Shown here one piece after another: positions 1-11,438 of a stretch of 64,000 bases of DNA; the stretch's first letter is position 1, and each line of letters starts with the position of its first letter. The notes below the pieces were generated by a model that had not been told where the DNA came from, did no database searches, and worked only from the letters and a program-made list of their open reading frames with translations. The DNA comes from Buxus sempervirens (taxonomy: Eukaryota > Streptophyta > Magnoliopsida > Buxales > Buxaceae): the NCBI GenBank assembly GCA_947561395.2, contig OX387182.1, positions 2,800,001 to 2,864,000 of the forward strand, given 5' to 3'. Both the position numbers and the translations under genes were made by a program.

Positions 1-1580
1 AGTAATAATAAGTTACTCTATATGATTACTCAACTGTGGTAGCTAGATAGATAGATTGTCATGTATGATTTATGTTTTATGTTCTCATTGCTTTCTAGCA
101 TTTCTTCTTTTTGCAAGTTGTGCCCCTTCGTACCGTCTTTTATATGAACAAATAGTTCTCATCTTTTTTTTATAAACTGAATGATATACATTCACCTCTT
201 CTGAGGTGATGTTTTGATTCCTTCGCCTACTTGTGTATTTTTGGTCACTTATGAATAATTTAATAATTGATTTTGCCCCACTTAAATTGTCATGGAGAGG
301 GAATTACCAAACTACAAATGGGCGTTGTTTATCTTGGGCTTCCTAATAAAAAGATTAGATTGGATAATGAGTTGGAGGAATGTTACATAAGTTATTGCCG
401 CGCATTAGTTCCCGATTAGTCAAGCCATTGTTATGCAGCACAATATTTATGATACACCGAATGTTGGGTTACACTTGTAATTTCCAGGTGATAGCTGAAA
501 ATGAATTTTAGTAATGCAACTGGAAGCATGGCCGGTAAGCAGGAAAGGGAAACATTGAAATATTAGAGTTGAGGGTTTTTAGTGGGATGTTGTTTTAAAA
601 TAGTGTGCAATGACTTTTGCTCGATGACTATAATAGGAAATGTGTTAGTTGCTGGAGACGCGGATGAAGGAAAGTTTTCATGGATATAGGAAGTTATGTT
701 TGGGATTGAATAATAATGATAATTATAAATATAATAACAATATCATTATCATTATCATAATTATATATATATTTGTTTTTGTTTTTACAGTCCTGCCAAG
801 ATTCAAGCATGTTAGGTCTCCGATGATGCAATGCAATAGCTAGTTAATAGTTATGTGTATCTAAGGCTCTTTGAATGAATGGTTGATAATGGCAAATACC
901 TGAAATTAGTACTGGGGTTTCATTTGTGACAAGTTATGTAGTTTCTGGGAGACCATCAGATAGTTAATCAAGCAATGAAAGAAACTTAACTTATTGATGT
1001 TGAGATCCTCTGGATGGAGAAATTACTCAATATCAGGTTGTATATGCATACTTTTCTAGGAACTTACCTCACTCATCTGCAATGTTGCTTGGATATGGTT
1101 TATGCTAACACTTGATGCATATCCTAGGTCGATTTCAGTTGATTGCACATCTACTAGTTGCATTCATTGAAGATAACTTTTCCTATACAGAGACATGGCA
1201 TATGCTAAAGCTTTCATGCCTGTAAGGTATCGATAGATATATTTTCAGCAGTTATAAGCTGAAGCCACTCTTTATTTATTTATTCTCCCTCATTTTTTGC
1301 TTGTTGGTTTGAAGTCTTTGCTGTTTTTGTAAAGTTTTGCTAGTGTAAGTATGTTTTTTAACGAGACAAATAAAGTTCTAGGAACCTTAAGTTTATGTTA
1401 TTGTTTACCTACATTATTACATTTTACCTCACAAGTCACATTAATTTGTTGGCTGATTGTCTACCAGTGAATCGATGGCTCACAATTGATGCAGAGTTAT
1501 GCATGTGTTTTAGTTGACCAAATTATGTAGTGAGGAAAGCAAACCTAGGTTTGTGGAGAATCAACAAGCTTCAAAACAAT
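1..1580. other. Gene-free AT-rich spacer
   Basis: No convincing coding exon is seen on either strand. The only long open frame (near 649-843) is a low-complexity Asn/Ile run caused by an AT-rich ATT/AAT tract around 715-775. There is no recognisable transposon domain. The left part could be the distal 3' flank of a gene to the left of the window, but nothing proves it. Confidence 0.5.
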
Positions 1581-1589
1581 TCAAGACTG

Positions 1590-1965
1590 AGATTCCCAAA
1601 AAATCTGTCATCTTGGATTATTATCCACAAAGTGGATATTGTTGATGATATTGGTTTTATAGTTAAAGCACTATGTGTTAAGTGGGGAAGTACTTTTAGA
1701 GCATCATGTGGCCAATGTATTCCACTCAAGATAAAGAGGAAAATGTCGATGCAAATGTTAGGCCTGTTGCGATGAATGGAGCTGAATTGTGGGCAGCAAA
1801 GTAATATCTCCGTAGGACAGTGTAGATGAGATTTTGATGTTGAGATGGCTGTGTGGAAAGCCTGGAAAAGATGAAGTAGAAAAATATTTAGGAGCGTCTT
1901 GCAGTGGCCCCAATGGGTGATGGAATGCAAAGGAGTAGGTTAGTGGTTCAAATGTATATAATGGA
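1590..1965 (+). mobile_element. RTE-type LINE remnant, 3' part of reverse transcriptase ORF
   Basis: Broken plus-strand reading frames recall the end of plant RTE/BovB-like LINE ORFs. The first is a Trp-Gly-Ser...Cys-x-x-x-Ile-Pro-Leu-Lys-Ile-Lys stretch near 1680-1745. Next comes Val-Arg-Pro-Val-Ala-Met-x-Gly-Ala-Glu-Leu-Trp-Ala-Ala-Lys around 1755-1803. The last is Met-Leu-Arg-Trp-Leu-Cys-Gly-Lys near 1838-1865. The family usually has VRPAMLYGxECWAVK followed by MLRWMCGK, so order and spacing agree. Frameshifts and stops make it a fossil. The same domain end occurs at about 63,075. Confidence 0.6.
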
Positions 1966-2194
1966 GAACTAGAGAATTATCTTTGTGCAGATGTAAAGGG
2001 TTTTATATTGCAGCATATCTGAAAGGAACAGAGGATTTCAGAAAAGACTCTGATATAATCCATCATAAATGAGTTGAGAACACATTTTTGGACTGAAGGT
2101 GTAGTTTTCTGCATGTTTCTGGTGAATTGACCATTTGTTGCTTGTATCTATCTTTAAATTTTCTCTTTTAGTTGTAAACAGTCAATAAAGACAT

Positions 2195-2450
2195 TGAAAG
2201 CCAGATGGCTATCTGGGGAGATTTTATGGCTTGCAACTTGGCCTTACTTGGGTTGGAGTTTGAGCTTTGGGACTTGGTAGTTGCTCTTGTATCCTCTTCA
2301 AAATCGCTTCTAGGTTTTACGGCCATCTGGAGAGATTTTATGGCTTGCAACTTGGCCTTACCTGGGGAGATTTTATTGCTTGCAACTTGGCCTTACTTGG
2401 GTTGTGAGTTTAAGCTTTGACTTGGTAGTTGATCTTGTATCCTCCACCGA
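2195..2450. repeat. Short tandem duplication
   Basis: The phrase 'gagattttatggcttgcaac' followed by 'ttggccttacttgggtt' occurs near 2218 and again near 2332. A shorter third copy near 2365 is followed by the same 'gacttggtagttg.tcttgtatcctc' stretch. The unit is about 115-130 bp. No coding function is visible. Confidence 0.7.
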
Positions 2451-2769
2451 AAGGACCTTCCATGATGTGATTATATTGTTGTTTCTCCAGGCTTGGTTTT
2501 CTCTTCAAGGTTTGACCTAAAGGTTCTTGGAGGTTTGAGCCTATGGGCTCTTCCGTGGGGTCTTTGTCATCTCTGTTGAAAAACTTAATTCTCTAGGGTA
2601 CTTCATTGATGTAGCTGATGGGGCTAGCCAAGAATGGATTGAGGAGGGAGTTCATTTTTGGGGGGCTCAATTGCCAGGATGTGTAGAGAGGGCATGTATC
2701 TGGTCTCCTTTTTGTCTTTCACTTTTCTGTTCCTTTTTTCATTTTTGTCACTTGTTACCGTGATGGCCA

Positions 2770-2905
2770 CTTGGGTCCTGTTATTTCCCTCTTTCCGTTG
2801 TATCAAGTTGACCTTCCTAATTGCAACATTGACTTTGGTCCTGTTATTTCCCCATTTCGGTTGTTTCAAGTTGACCTTCCAACTTGCAACATTTACTTGG
2901 GTAAT
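2770..2905. repeat. Two-copy ~66-bp tandem repeat
   Basis: 'ggtcctgttatttcccc' followed by 'tttcaagttgaccttcc' and 'ttgcaacatt' appears twice in succession (from about 2775 and from about 2839) with a few substitutions. The open frames across it are a by-product of the repetition. Confidence 0.7.
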
Positions 2906-2959
2906 ATTGTATAAAATCTGATTTTTCACAGGGGTATATCACATCATTGAAAGAATTAC

Positions 2960-4360
2960 TCAATAAGTCTGTAATTTTTAATTTTTTTGTAACTATTATG
3001 GGACAATCTGGAACTATAGTTCAGCAAAATTGTAGTTTTGAAAATTTAGAAATTCTGAAGAAATGCTTGATCCATGTCAAACAGAACTTTTGTGTTGATG
3101 TGTTCTTAGGGCCACAGAAACATAGCTTGTAAGTATAATTTGCAGGCTATAAAATGAGTTGAATACTTTAGTTGAGGTTGAGTTAATCTCCCTAATAAAT
3201 ATTAGTGATGCAGGAGCATATTGACCTTTTATTTTTAACTAGTTAAGAATCTCTTATTGCAGGCCTATTTTAGGATCCTAGTTTCTTTAACGAGTCATGT
3301 GAGTACTTTAGTTGAGGGTGGTTCTGTTTTTTCTGTCTAGGGTTACAGCAGCCTTAATACGTATAAATACATCTTATTAGGCTGTACTACAGTAGGTTTT
3401 TTTTTTACAAAAATAGAAACCATCATATATGAGATTCTTTGGGTTTGGAGAAACCTTAGAATCAGTTATTTAAAGTTCCACTTTAATTAAAAACCTTGTT
3501 TTCTTCTTTAATCTGTGACTTGCTGTTACTTTACGAGTATAAAAACTTCTCTGCACCAATTAGGCTGTTCTCTTCTTTAGTTTGTGCTGCCATATGTATT
3601 GAAGTTTTTTGGATTGCCCCTTTTGGTCATGCTGTCTCCTTAACCTTAATGCCTCACCAAAGCCTTTGCTGGCCCGGGTGAACCTCAAGAGAGAATCTAG
3701 TAAGCCCCCGGACACTGATTGCTTTACAGCCTAAAATAACCAGAACCATGAAAAATAACATCATTCCATGAAGGACAAGATAGGAGAGTTGGATTGTTGT
3801 TTTTATTTGTTCATCATTCCTGATATCTTCAAGGTAATTGATTAGCAGAGACCTGGAATCATGCTTTTGCTTTTTGTTCATTTTGTGACTACTAGTCTAC
3901 AATGCAATACACCAATAAATAGATTATAGCACCGACTTTGATGGGACTGCTGTGTATTCTTTCCTTTTAAAAGGAAACCTTTTTTTGGGGCCAGTTTTGT
4001 CGATATATGCTTTATGTGCTGTGTTACTGTGTATACCTAGTTACCCTTTTTCATTTTTCAAGTCATATCAATTCATCCATGTCTTGGGCCCCAGTTGATC
4101 CCATTGGATATCATTTGATATCCAACTGGAGCCCTCGTGTGTACTGTACTGCAGATCCCAGTTGGGGATTTTTCAAATTTGTTGTACCATGTGATGATCA
4201 CTTGCTCTCCATATCTTTTCTTTTAAAACTTTCCCATGGATCGGAGAGACTACTTTTCTTATTTGTTATCCGTTATTCTGGGAGAGGGTAGAAAGAGCTA
4301 TTCTGGGTCTGGGTTGGTAATAACTGGCCTTTCAGCTGACGTGATACCTTTTAAGCTTTA
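2960..4360. other. Spacer without recognisable genes
   Basis: Short open frames of 60-94 codons occur here but have no motif, no splice-compatible partners and no typical plant coding bias. I see no transposon domain. Confidence 0.4.
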
Positions 4361-4362
4361 AC

Positions 4363-5000
4363 CCTTTTTTTTTTTTGGTAGTCAAGCTTTAACCCTGCAA
4401 TCGGTGGTAGTGGTGGCCTCGTGATAATCTCATGCTTGGGGTTGGTTGCCAAATAATTTAAACAAAGGTGCAAAAAGCAACCTGTGATGCATGGAGATAT
4501 GGCCCTTGCCCCGCAAATGCCCCCTCTTTTTCTTGGGGGGGTGTAAAAAAGTAGTAACATTATGTTTGACCTCTGCGTCCCTGTCCCACGGCTGCGTTTG
4601 GATATGGAGAAATTATTGACCTTCCTTTACCAAGGCTGTGTTTGGATATCTAGAAATTGTAGAGGAATTTAGGAAACGGTGTCATTTTTTTTTTCCTTTT
4701 TTTCTTATCTTTATAATGTATTAACTCAATTACTTATATTATGCGTTATTGGGGACTAGCATAAAGTGGCAAATTGAGCAACTTGTGAACTCTCAATTGG
4801 AGGCAAGCTCAAGCAAGGTATAGCATGCAGTGGCAATCAAACTTTTTTTTTTTTTTTTGTAATCAAACTTGTTCCCTTTTATTTGGTGAGATCGGGGGTT
4901 TGAACCTAGTCCTTGGTCATGAACGTTTACTGTCATCTCAAAGACATACGTCTCTCCATAAGATGGGATGGGATGGTGATGGGAAACAATAAAGGTGAAA
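4363..5000 (-). repeat. Two possible SINE-like 3' ends with poly(A) on the minus strand
   Basis: Two poly(T) runs (about 4366-4378 and 4843-4859) each precede a similar short word on the plus strand ('gtagtcaagctt' and 'gtaatcaaactt'). Read on the minus strand they look like two copies of one 3' end followed by poly(A). Upstream of the second, the minus strand carries a 'ggttcaaaccc' word like a tRNA box B (about 4893-4905). No clear box A or target duplication is visible, so the SINE call is tentative. Confidence 0.3.
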
Positions 5001-5195
5001 GAGGAAAAGCCATTAAAAATTGGACTAAAATGTAGTGGCACTCCCACGGGAAGAACATGCGGTTTCTTTATGTGTAAATGCAGCCTAAAGAAACTAAAAA
5101 GGAGGAGGTAGCAAAGATGGGACCTCCACATTATTTCTTTAAGGAATAAAATATTTTCTCGTATGGATCTTGATGTCTGTAAAATAAACCCACGA

Positions 5196-6090
5196 GCATG
5201 GCAAGTTTGATTTGTTCACAAGAAAAGTTTGTCTGCTACTAGATTCTCATCTCTTTCGCCCCCTCCATTCTCGCACTCTAGACAAGACAGCTTCATCTTC
5301 GTTGGCTTCTCCCTGTTCGGATTTCAAATATTTATTCACATATTGTTTATTTATCTGCACCTTAAATCTATACTATTAAGAAAGAGAAGAGGGAGAATAT
5401 TCCCTCAGATTATGGTCTCTTTTTTCTTTTTCCAAATATTGCTCTTCCCAAACAAAACAATCCTCTACTATTTTAAACATGTAACTATTTTGGACTGTTT
5501 ATCTAAATGGGTCTACGTTTTCTATGCACATAGCGCGTGTAACCCCCTAGTTTTATTTTTAAGCAAAAAGAAATTGATTTTTTTTAGTGATCTAACCAAT
5601 TGTAGAACAGATACATGACTTTGAATAGGTGCAAACAATTATATCCTTAACGACAAAACTTCGATGGTCAAAGTCTTGCTGATAAGTTATTGACTCTTGT
5701 GCATGGACATAAACCCATGAATAGAATGCATTTCCTCTAGTGCTAGAATCATATGGTACCGTGATACCACCAGCTAAGATGGAGTATGAAAGTGTAAGGG
5801 CCCCTCGTGACATGGGCATCTATCAGTGCGTTTAATGGTTCCACTAAGTGGCACCTAATGAAACGCTTATGGCAAGTTTGATTTGTTCGGAGCAAAAATC
5901 CATCTTCTCATCGCTTTTGCCTGTTCCATCCTCGCACTCTGAACAAGGAAGCTTCATCTTTGTTGTCTTCTTCTCATCAAGTAGCAAAGAGAATTACGTC
6001 CTTAACGACAAGACTTTAATGGTCAAGGTTTTGCTGATAAGTTTATTTACTCCTGTGCATGGAAATGAGTTCATGATTTGGATGTAAGAT
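5196..6090. repeat. Diverged direct duplication, first copy interrupted by a mini-Helitron
   Basis: The block beginning 'ggcaagtttgatttgttc' near 5201 recurs near 5872, including '...tcgcactct.gacaag..agcttcatctt'. A second shared block, 'tccttaacgacaa.act' followed by 'ttgctgataagtt', lies at about 5643 and 6000. In the first copy the two blocks are about 300 bp further apart, partly because of the 5367-5550 insertion. This gives a relative age: duplication, then Helitron insertion. Confidence 0.65.
5367..5550 (+). mobile_element. Non-autonomous mini-Helitron (184 bp)
   Basis: It starts with TCTATACTATTAAG, preceded by A, and ends in CTAG followed by T. This is the A|TC...CTAG|T arrangement of Helitrons. 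A GCGC-rich segment ('cacatagcgcgtgt') sits just before the end. There are no terminal inverted repeats and no target-site duplication, as expected. A second copy of the same family lies inverted at 9258-9435, with matching ends and a similar interior ('ccaaatattgc', 'cccaaacaaaacaat', 'aaacatgt', 'tttatctaa.tggg'). No Rep/helicase is encoded. Confidence 0.7.
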
Positions 6091-6094
6091 ATAG

Positions 6095-7060
6095 CTCTTG
6101 ATCACCTTTTTTTGGTTTATTTAAATTAGATACCGTTTATAACGGTGTAGGGTCAGTTTGGCCAGTTTAGGCTTGACCAGACTCTAAAATCAAGAGAGAC
6201 GAATTCTCCCAGCAAATAAGTGGGAATTGAGAGGTTGTGATGAATAATATATGTTGATGTGATCCTAATGTGACTTGAGCTTTGACATTGTTGTTTAATT
6301 ATATTTACTTTTTTCTTTTCTTCCCTTTATTTAAGTTTTTTTTTTAATATGCAAGTTATATGTGCTTTGACCTAAAAGTCTCCAATCTTTTTTGATATGT
6401 GTAGGCGGGTCATTTTTTTTTGTAGATTTGTTACAGGCAATTCCCACCCAACACATACAAATACACACATATCACACTTATTTTTGGCTTTAGAGCGTGC
6501 TCGTGAGCTTGTATACTATGATAACTCGAATGGTTCAAAATCACTCAATTAAAGATGGCAGTTGAGCACTCTCCTTTTAATTTGTTGAAGACAGACTTTG
6601 AAACGAAGCTTTTGATATAAACATTATGAGGCTTAACTTTCCAAAAATATATACTAGTTTGCCTTATATATCTTTGATAAAGCATTCTTTAGACACAAAA
6701 CACTAGTTATCTACTCCTTCAAAAGGAGCGTTCTTTCCCAGAGAGGGCTTTGAGCTCACAACTTTACTATATCTAATTTACGCGTTTATGACAAGATTTC
6801 TCTTTAGTCGTTAATTTGTGATTTAAGAGATTGCCTCCCAAGGCAGATGATTCAGATTGCTAATATTTAAATAATTATATATTATGATTGTATCGATAAG
6901 GATTGAAAATTTGTGCATGAACAATTAAATGATCAATTAGCCTCTTGTTGCTTAGTTTCGTGTTCTACGACTTAAGCAATTAAGCATTCCATTAAAAAAG
7001 ATGTCCACCTGGAGCATACGGTGGTTAGTTAGCATTTATTTGTATTAAGGGTGTATGTGC
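6095..7060. other. AT-rich spacer
   Basis: No coding region, RNA gene or transposon terminus that I can support. Poly(T) tracts and short AT runs only. Confidence 0.4.
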
Positions 7061-7064
7061 TATG

Positions 7065-9070
7065 TGTTTGTGCTCTCTTGTTGAGAATCGTGCAACAAAA
7101 CAGTAAAAGAAAAGCGAGAGAAGAAGAACACACAAATTTTAAGTGGTTCGGCGATGTGCCTACGTCCACTATATACAGCAAAATTTCCACTATATGAAAA
7201 CGATTAGTAGAGCTGTAAGTAGGGCAGGCTGAGTTGGGTTTTAATGAGTTCGGGCTCAACCCTAACTAAAATTGGTGAACCCAAACTCTCCTCGGCCCGC
7301 CCTAACCCAAGCTCTTTGAGCCCAAACCCAACCCTAAAATTATTTCTTGAGTTCGGGTTGGGTTTAGGCCAGCCAAAACTTTTTTTTTCTACTTGATACA
7401 ATGATACATTCACATATATAAGACTGCAATATTTCGATATATATAATCAAGTTTATTGGTATACATTGATTTGTTTGTGTATTAGGTTAAAAAATGATCT
7501 CTATAAGTTCACCAAACTTTTGATGTGTGTAAAGAGCCTTAGAACAAAATATTCGCTAAGATATTTATGAGTTTCACATGTCTTCCAATCTGATGCAACC
7601 ATCCATCATAACGCATGGAATTAACAGCAAGACAACAAATACAATAGCAGAATTAATCCTAACAAGGCATCCTCTACTCTCAAAGAAACAATAGATAGAA
7701 CATGATTACTTGATTAGCAAGGCATTCCTACATTTCCCACTCAATCACTGTTTCACAAAAATTGCAATGTTGCATACAGGACCTACCCCATTTGAAATTT
7801 TAGAATTAGTTTCATTGCATTTTCACATTGTTTAAGTATTCAAACCTTAATCTAAAAATAATACCTTATACAAAATCAATCAACTTTTGTAATTTTAAAT
7901 AGACTTAATATTCATGTTTCCTATCTCTTCCAATTACTTTAGAATCTACGTTTTTTTTTTGTTTGAGTTAGAATCTACGTTTCAAATATTAGAACCACGA
8001 AATTATGTAAGAAAGCACATGAATCATTTGCATATGACCAAACAAGAACAATAAATCAAGATTTTAGGGGATATATATTGATGTTAAAAATAACATAAAA
8101 TAAAATACTACTAAAATAACAAGATTTTATGTTTTGCTACCTTATTGGAAATCAAATTTTAGTGAAATTTTGCATCCAGTAGTAAAAGACTGGGGATTGA
8201 AATATCTGAACTAACTTTATAGTCAAAGAGGGGTAAATTGTTTTAGATTATATGGTGCATAGTTGAGGAAGAGAAACAAACCCTCCCAAGCATACATTAA
8301 TGGATCTCATCCAGATCAAGTATTAGAAAAGAAAGGAATTAAACAGTACCTGAAAGCAGTGAACAAATGGGGAAAGATGAGATGCCCGATTTAAAGAGAG
8401 ATGCCCGATTTGACAAAAATAGCAATCGCAAATCCCTTGTGACTTGTGAGCAATGAAACTGTATCACAAATCTCTTGCTGTGGGAACTGTATCCCACTGT
8501 ACTGATGGCGACGTCGACGGCAACTGTATTGCTAGCTCCTGTTGATTGAGCTCCTTTGTTGGGGGTTTCTCTAGCTAGGTTGTCTTTGAGATGTGAGGTA
8601 TTGCTAATAAAAGAGAAGGACAGTGAGTCAGTGAGAGGGGCGAGCAATTCCAACTTCCATGGTAGAGATATGGGAGAAGACAACAAACTCTTAGGTTTGT
8701 AGGAGACAATCCTATGGAGGTTTGTAGGAGGGGGTTTTAGTGGTATATATATTTTGGGTTATTCGGATTTTTTCGGGTTGTACCTTGTAAGCCCGAGCCC
8801 AACCCAAACTCAACTTCGGGCTCAAGATTGAGCCTGGCCCAAACTCAAACCCAAACTTATTTCTTAAATTGGGCTATTATTCGGGCTGGGTTGGGCGGGT
8901 TTCGGGCGGTCCGGACCAAACTTACAGCTCTAACGATTAGGGTTACAACAATATACATATACAATCCTAAACCCGGTAATTTTTGAAAACCTAAAAATAC
9001 CCTTTACCGTACCGCGGGGGGCCTTAGACTCAGAATATGAGCCATCATTTCCAACATCTCTATATCTATT
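7065..9070 (-). mobile_element. Probable copia solo-LTR remnant interrupted by a hAT element
   Basis: The left flank (about 7065-7207) contains 'aagtggttcggcgatgtgcctacgtccac', a phrase recurrent in plant copia LTRs. A related phrase, 'gttgtgcctacgtccagg', occurs near 21085 beside copia RNase H. The right flank (about 8933-9070) contains 'gggttacaacaatatac', 'aacctaaaaatacccttt' and 'gactcagaatatgagccatc', which usually belong to the same kind of LTR. The two parts become contiguous if the 7208-8932 element is removed. LTR borders are not defined, and the family call rests on recall. Confidence 0.45.
7208..8932. mobile_element. Non-autonomous hAT-type DNA transposon, 1725 bp
   Basis: The ends are perfect 13-bp inverted repeats, TAGAGCTGTAAGT at 7208-7220 and its reverse complement at 8920-8932. 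The flanks are a perfect 8-bp target duplication, ACGATTAG at 7200-7207 and 8933-8940. An 8-bp duplication with TAG...CTA ends is the hAT signature. Subterminal regions are rich in GGGTTTGGG/CCCAAACCC words, typical of the family. No transposase (no hAT dimerisation or RNase H-like block) is recognisable. The 115-codon minus-strand frame at 8339-8686 has no known motif. The exact duplication points to a relatively recent insertion. Confidence 0.85.
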
Positions 9071-9257
9071 ATCTTGTAAAGTTGCACATGAAGAAAAGTG
9101 TTAATTAAGCTTTTAGATGCAAGGATTGTTTAACACCAACAAGTTAAGAACAAACGAAGCTACAAAGACAAATTTTAGGGGATAAAATCTTTTGCAATGC
9201 TTTACTACATTGCTTTTTATAGTAGTCACATGGTCAGCGTCTTCTCTTAGCTATAAA

Positions 9258-9435
9258 CTAGGGGCTACACGCGCTACGCGCATATAAAACGTGGGCCCAC
9301 TTAGATAAATAACCCACAACATGTTTATAACAGTGATAGATTGTTTTGTTTGGGGAAGGCAATATTTGGAAAAAAAGAAGGGGTGCCAAAATTTGGAGGG
9401 AATATTCCTCCTCTTCTCTTTATTAATGGTATAGA
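9258..9435 (-). mobile_element. Non-autonomous mini-Helitron (178 bp), inverted copy
   Basis: On the minus strand it begins TCTATACCATTAATAAAG at 9435 (preceded by A) and ends CTAG at 9258 (followed by T). Just before the end is a GCGC-GTA-GCGC stem ('tgcgcgtagcgcgtgtag'), the short 3' hairpin expected of Helitrons. It aligns throughout with 5367-5550. The hairpin is better preserved here, so this copy may be younger. Confidence 0.72.
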
Positions 9436-9445
9436 TGTTTCTAAA

Positions 9446-9636
9446 GGGTTAGCCTGGTGGTCAATGCTTAGGGCCTGGGGATATGCTCGCTCCAAAGTCT
9501 CAGGTGGTTCGAACTTTCTTAAGCTTAACTATTTGGGGGTACCCTCATTGTCTTTGGCTTGGTAATAACCCAGCTTCTGTGGGACGAGGGACTACACAAG
9601 CCTCTGGGATTTTCTTGAGTTCCAAAAAAAAAAAAT
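9446..9636 (+). mobile_element. tRNA-derived SINE
   Basis: A polymerase III box A-like word ('tagcctggtggtcaatgc', about 9450-9467) is followed about 40 bp later by a good box B ('ggttcgaac', 9506-9514). After roughly 110 bp of tRNA-unrelated body comes an A-run (about 9624-9636). This is the standard SINE layout. The tail is followed by a second 'gagttccaaaaaaaa', suggesting slippage or a tail duplication. It directly abuts the inverted mini-Helitron. Clear target duplications were not found. Confidence 0.65.
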
Positions 9637-9639
9637 GTG

Positions 9640-11438
9640 TCATGAGTTCCAAAAAAAATTCGTGTGGGGTCACTTACCATGTGATTCTATATATAGCAAC
9701 ATCTCGTGACCACGAGAATAAGTAATGCACTCAAGCATTGCATAAGATTCCCCTCTAAATTATACAGCAAGAATATGGGTAGGATTCTAGATAAATAGGG
9801 TTATCCACTTCAAAGTGTTAGACATTATAGACCGTCTTTTTACGAGATGCTTTGTTGTAAAGCACTTTTTAAGTCCAGCTCGCATGTCGCATGAATCGTA
9901 TTTTAATGACATGCAGTTGGTGCACGGTGTGCTGCCACTCGGCCCGCCACACTAAGATCTGGTCAAGTCAAACTAAAGATGTCGGGCATCGGGCATCTTT
10001 GTAATTATGATGATAATCACGGGCGAAGGTTTACAAAAATCCAAAGGCGCGCGGCTGGCGCGCAACGAACGCCACCTACCATATATTCTCTAAGAGGGTA
10101 GTCTCGTGATTGCGGTCAAATCCGATGGTATTTTGGCGTTCCCTTTCTCCTACATTCTTAGCTCCTCCACGCTCACTGGGGAAAGCGAGCCATTAAAGCT
10201 GTTGCTCGCCTCGGCTGCAACCTCTTCCCTTGCTCCGACGGTCAAATTTCCGGCGCCATTGTCGTGAAGCGAGAGTTCCGGCCGTCTTGCGTTTCGTTTA
10301 CTCTGACTGTTCTCTCGAGGTTTTCTCTTTCATGTTTTCGTTTAGGTTTCTTGACTACTATCTGCAACTGTTTCTCTTCGTAGGTTTCTTTTCGTAAATG
10401 TGTTTTTTGGTTTGCGTTTCTTTGGATTTTTAGGTTTTTCTTTTCGTTTATGCTAATGCAAGGTGACCGCTTGTACATCTTCGTGTCGCGTAGTTCTTTC
10501 GAGATGGAGTCGTTTGTGTAGTTGCAGAACTGCTACTGCTACTTCTGGTCTGCTTCCTTGTGTTTGATTTTGAAATGTGTTTTTACAGTACCAGTTCTTC
10601 GACCTAGGGTTTCGTTTTTCAGATCTCTCTGTAATCGCATAGGAAATGTAGGACTTGTTCTATGCCTAGGGTTTCATTAACTTCCATTTTTCTGCCAAGT
10701 GTTAAGCTTTCTTTCTTTCTTTCTTTCTTTCTTTTTGTCTTTTTTCCTCCCTTTTCTTTCCCTTCGTCTCAAGCTTCAGTGTCAGCCGAGTAGCTGACTT
10801 ATTTGACAATCGGTTTCTGTGAGATTCTGTCGATTTTAATGGTCTTTTTGTCCATTTTCTACCTTGAAGACTGTTCCGTCTGCAATATCTCTGTTTCCAG
10901 TCTCGCTTTCAACCTCTGAAAGCGATCTGTGCTTTCGAAATGGAAATCGAGTTGGCCTAAATTGGGTCCCATATGAGCCAAACTTTTAATTTCCTTATTC
11001 CAATACAATATTATTTTCTTTTCGTTGTTCCTTCTTTGAATGTAATTTACATTGGCCATTTTTTCAACTGTTTAGGTCAGATAATCTGTTACTCGTCAAT
11101 TTGTTTATGCTCCTCGTTTGATTATGAGCTCAGCATGGTTTCTCAACATGGCCGCCGGAAGTCTTCAGTCGCCGCCGCTTCATCTTCTAAGGTTTTCGAC
11201 CATCTTTCGTGTGACAAGGTCTATATGTCTGCGTGTTCCATCTTCAATCCTATATATTTGAAATAATCTTAGAATCCATGAGACCTGTAAACTTTTCAGC
11301 CTGCTTCTGCCTAAAAGCGATCTAACTGTGGTCTGGGCTTTGATTGTTTTTTACTTGGCCAAGTGACATCCAGAGGTCAGATTAGAAGTGCACATTCTTC
11401 TCATTGTTCATTATCTGAAACTCTAAGCATCCTCAGAG
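9640..11438 (+). promoter_or_regulatory. Upstream region and long leader of the SD3-1-like gene
   Basis: From about 10,020 the base composition becomes more GC-rich, then runs into a T/C-rich leader (10,130-10,800) with a (TTTC)n microsatellite at about 10,706-10,735. This is typical of plant 5' UTRs, possibly with a leader intron. I cannot place the transcription start. An upstream open frame at 11135-11266 is listed separately. Confidence 0.4.
11135..11266 (+). other. Upstream ORF (43 codons) before the SD3-1-like start
   Basis: An ATG at 11135 opens a 43-codon frame that closes at 11266, about 170 bp before the main start. Its first part is GC-rich and codon-like (Arg-Arg-Lys-Ser-Ser-Val-Ala-Ala-Ala-Ser-Ser-Ser), unlike the T-rich leader around it. 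It could be a translated uORF or a leader exon ending near the AAG|GT at about 11218-11220, but whether it is expressed cannot be judged from the sequence. Confidence 0.35.

Noticed and set aside
4793..5131. 112-codon minus-strand frame
   Set aside because: Covers a poly(T) run and a SINE-like end, with no motif.
5229..5618. 129-codon Phe-rich frame
   Set aside because: It starts in the direct repeat and runs through the mini-Helitron, so it is a chance frame in T-rich sequence.
9506..9514. Box B-like word considered as part of a functional tRNA gene
   Set aside because: The surrounding sequence cannot fold as a cloverleaf by eye and ends in a poly(A) run, so SINE is the better reading.
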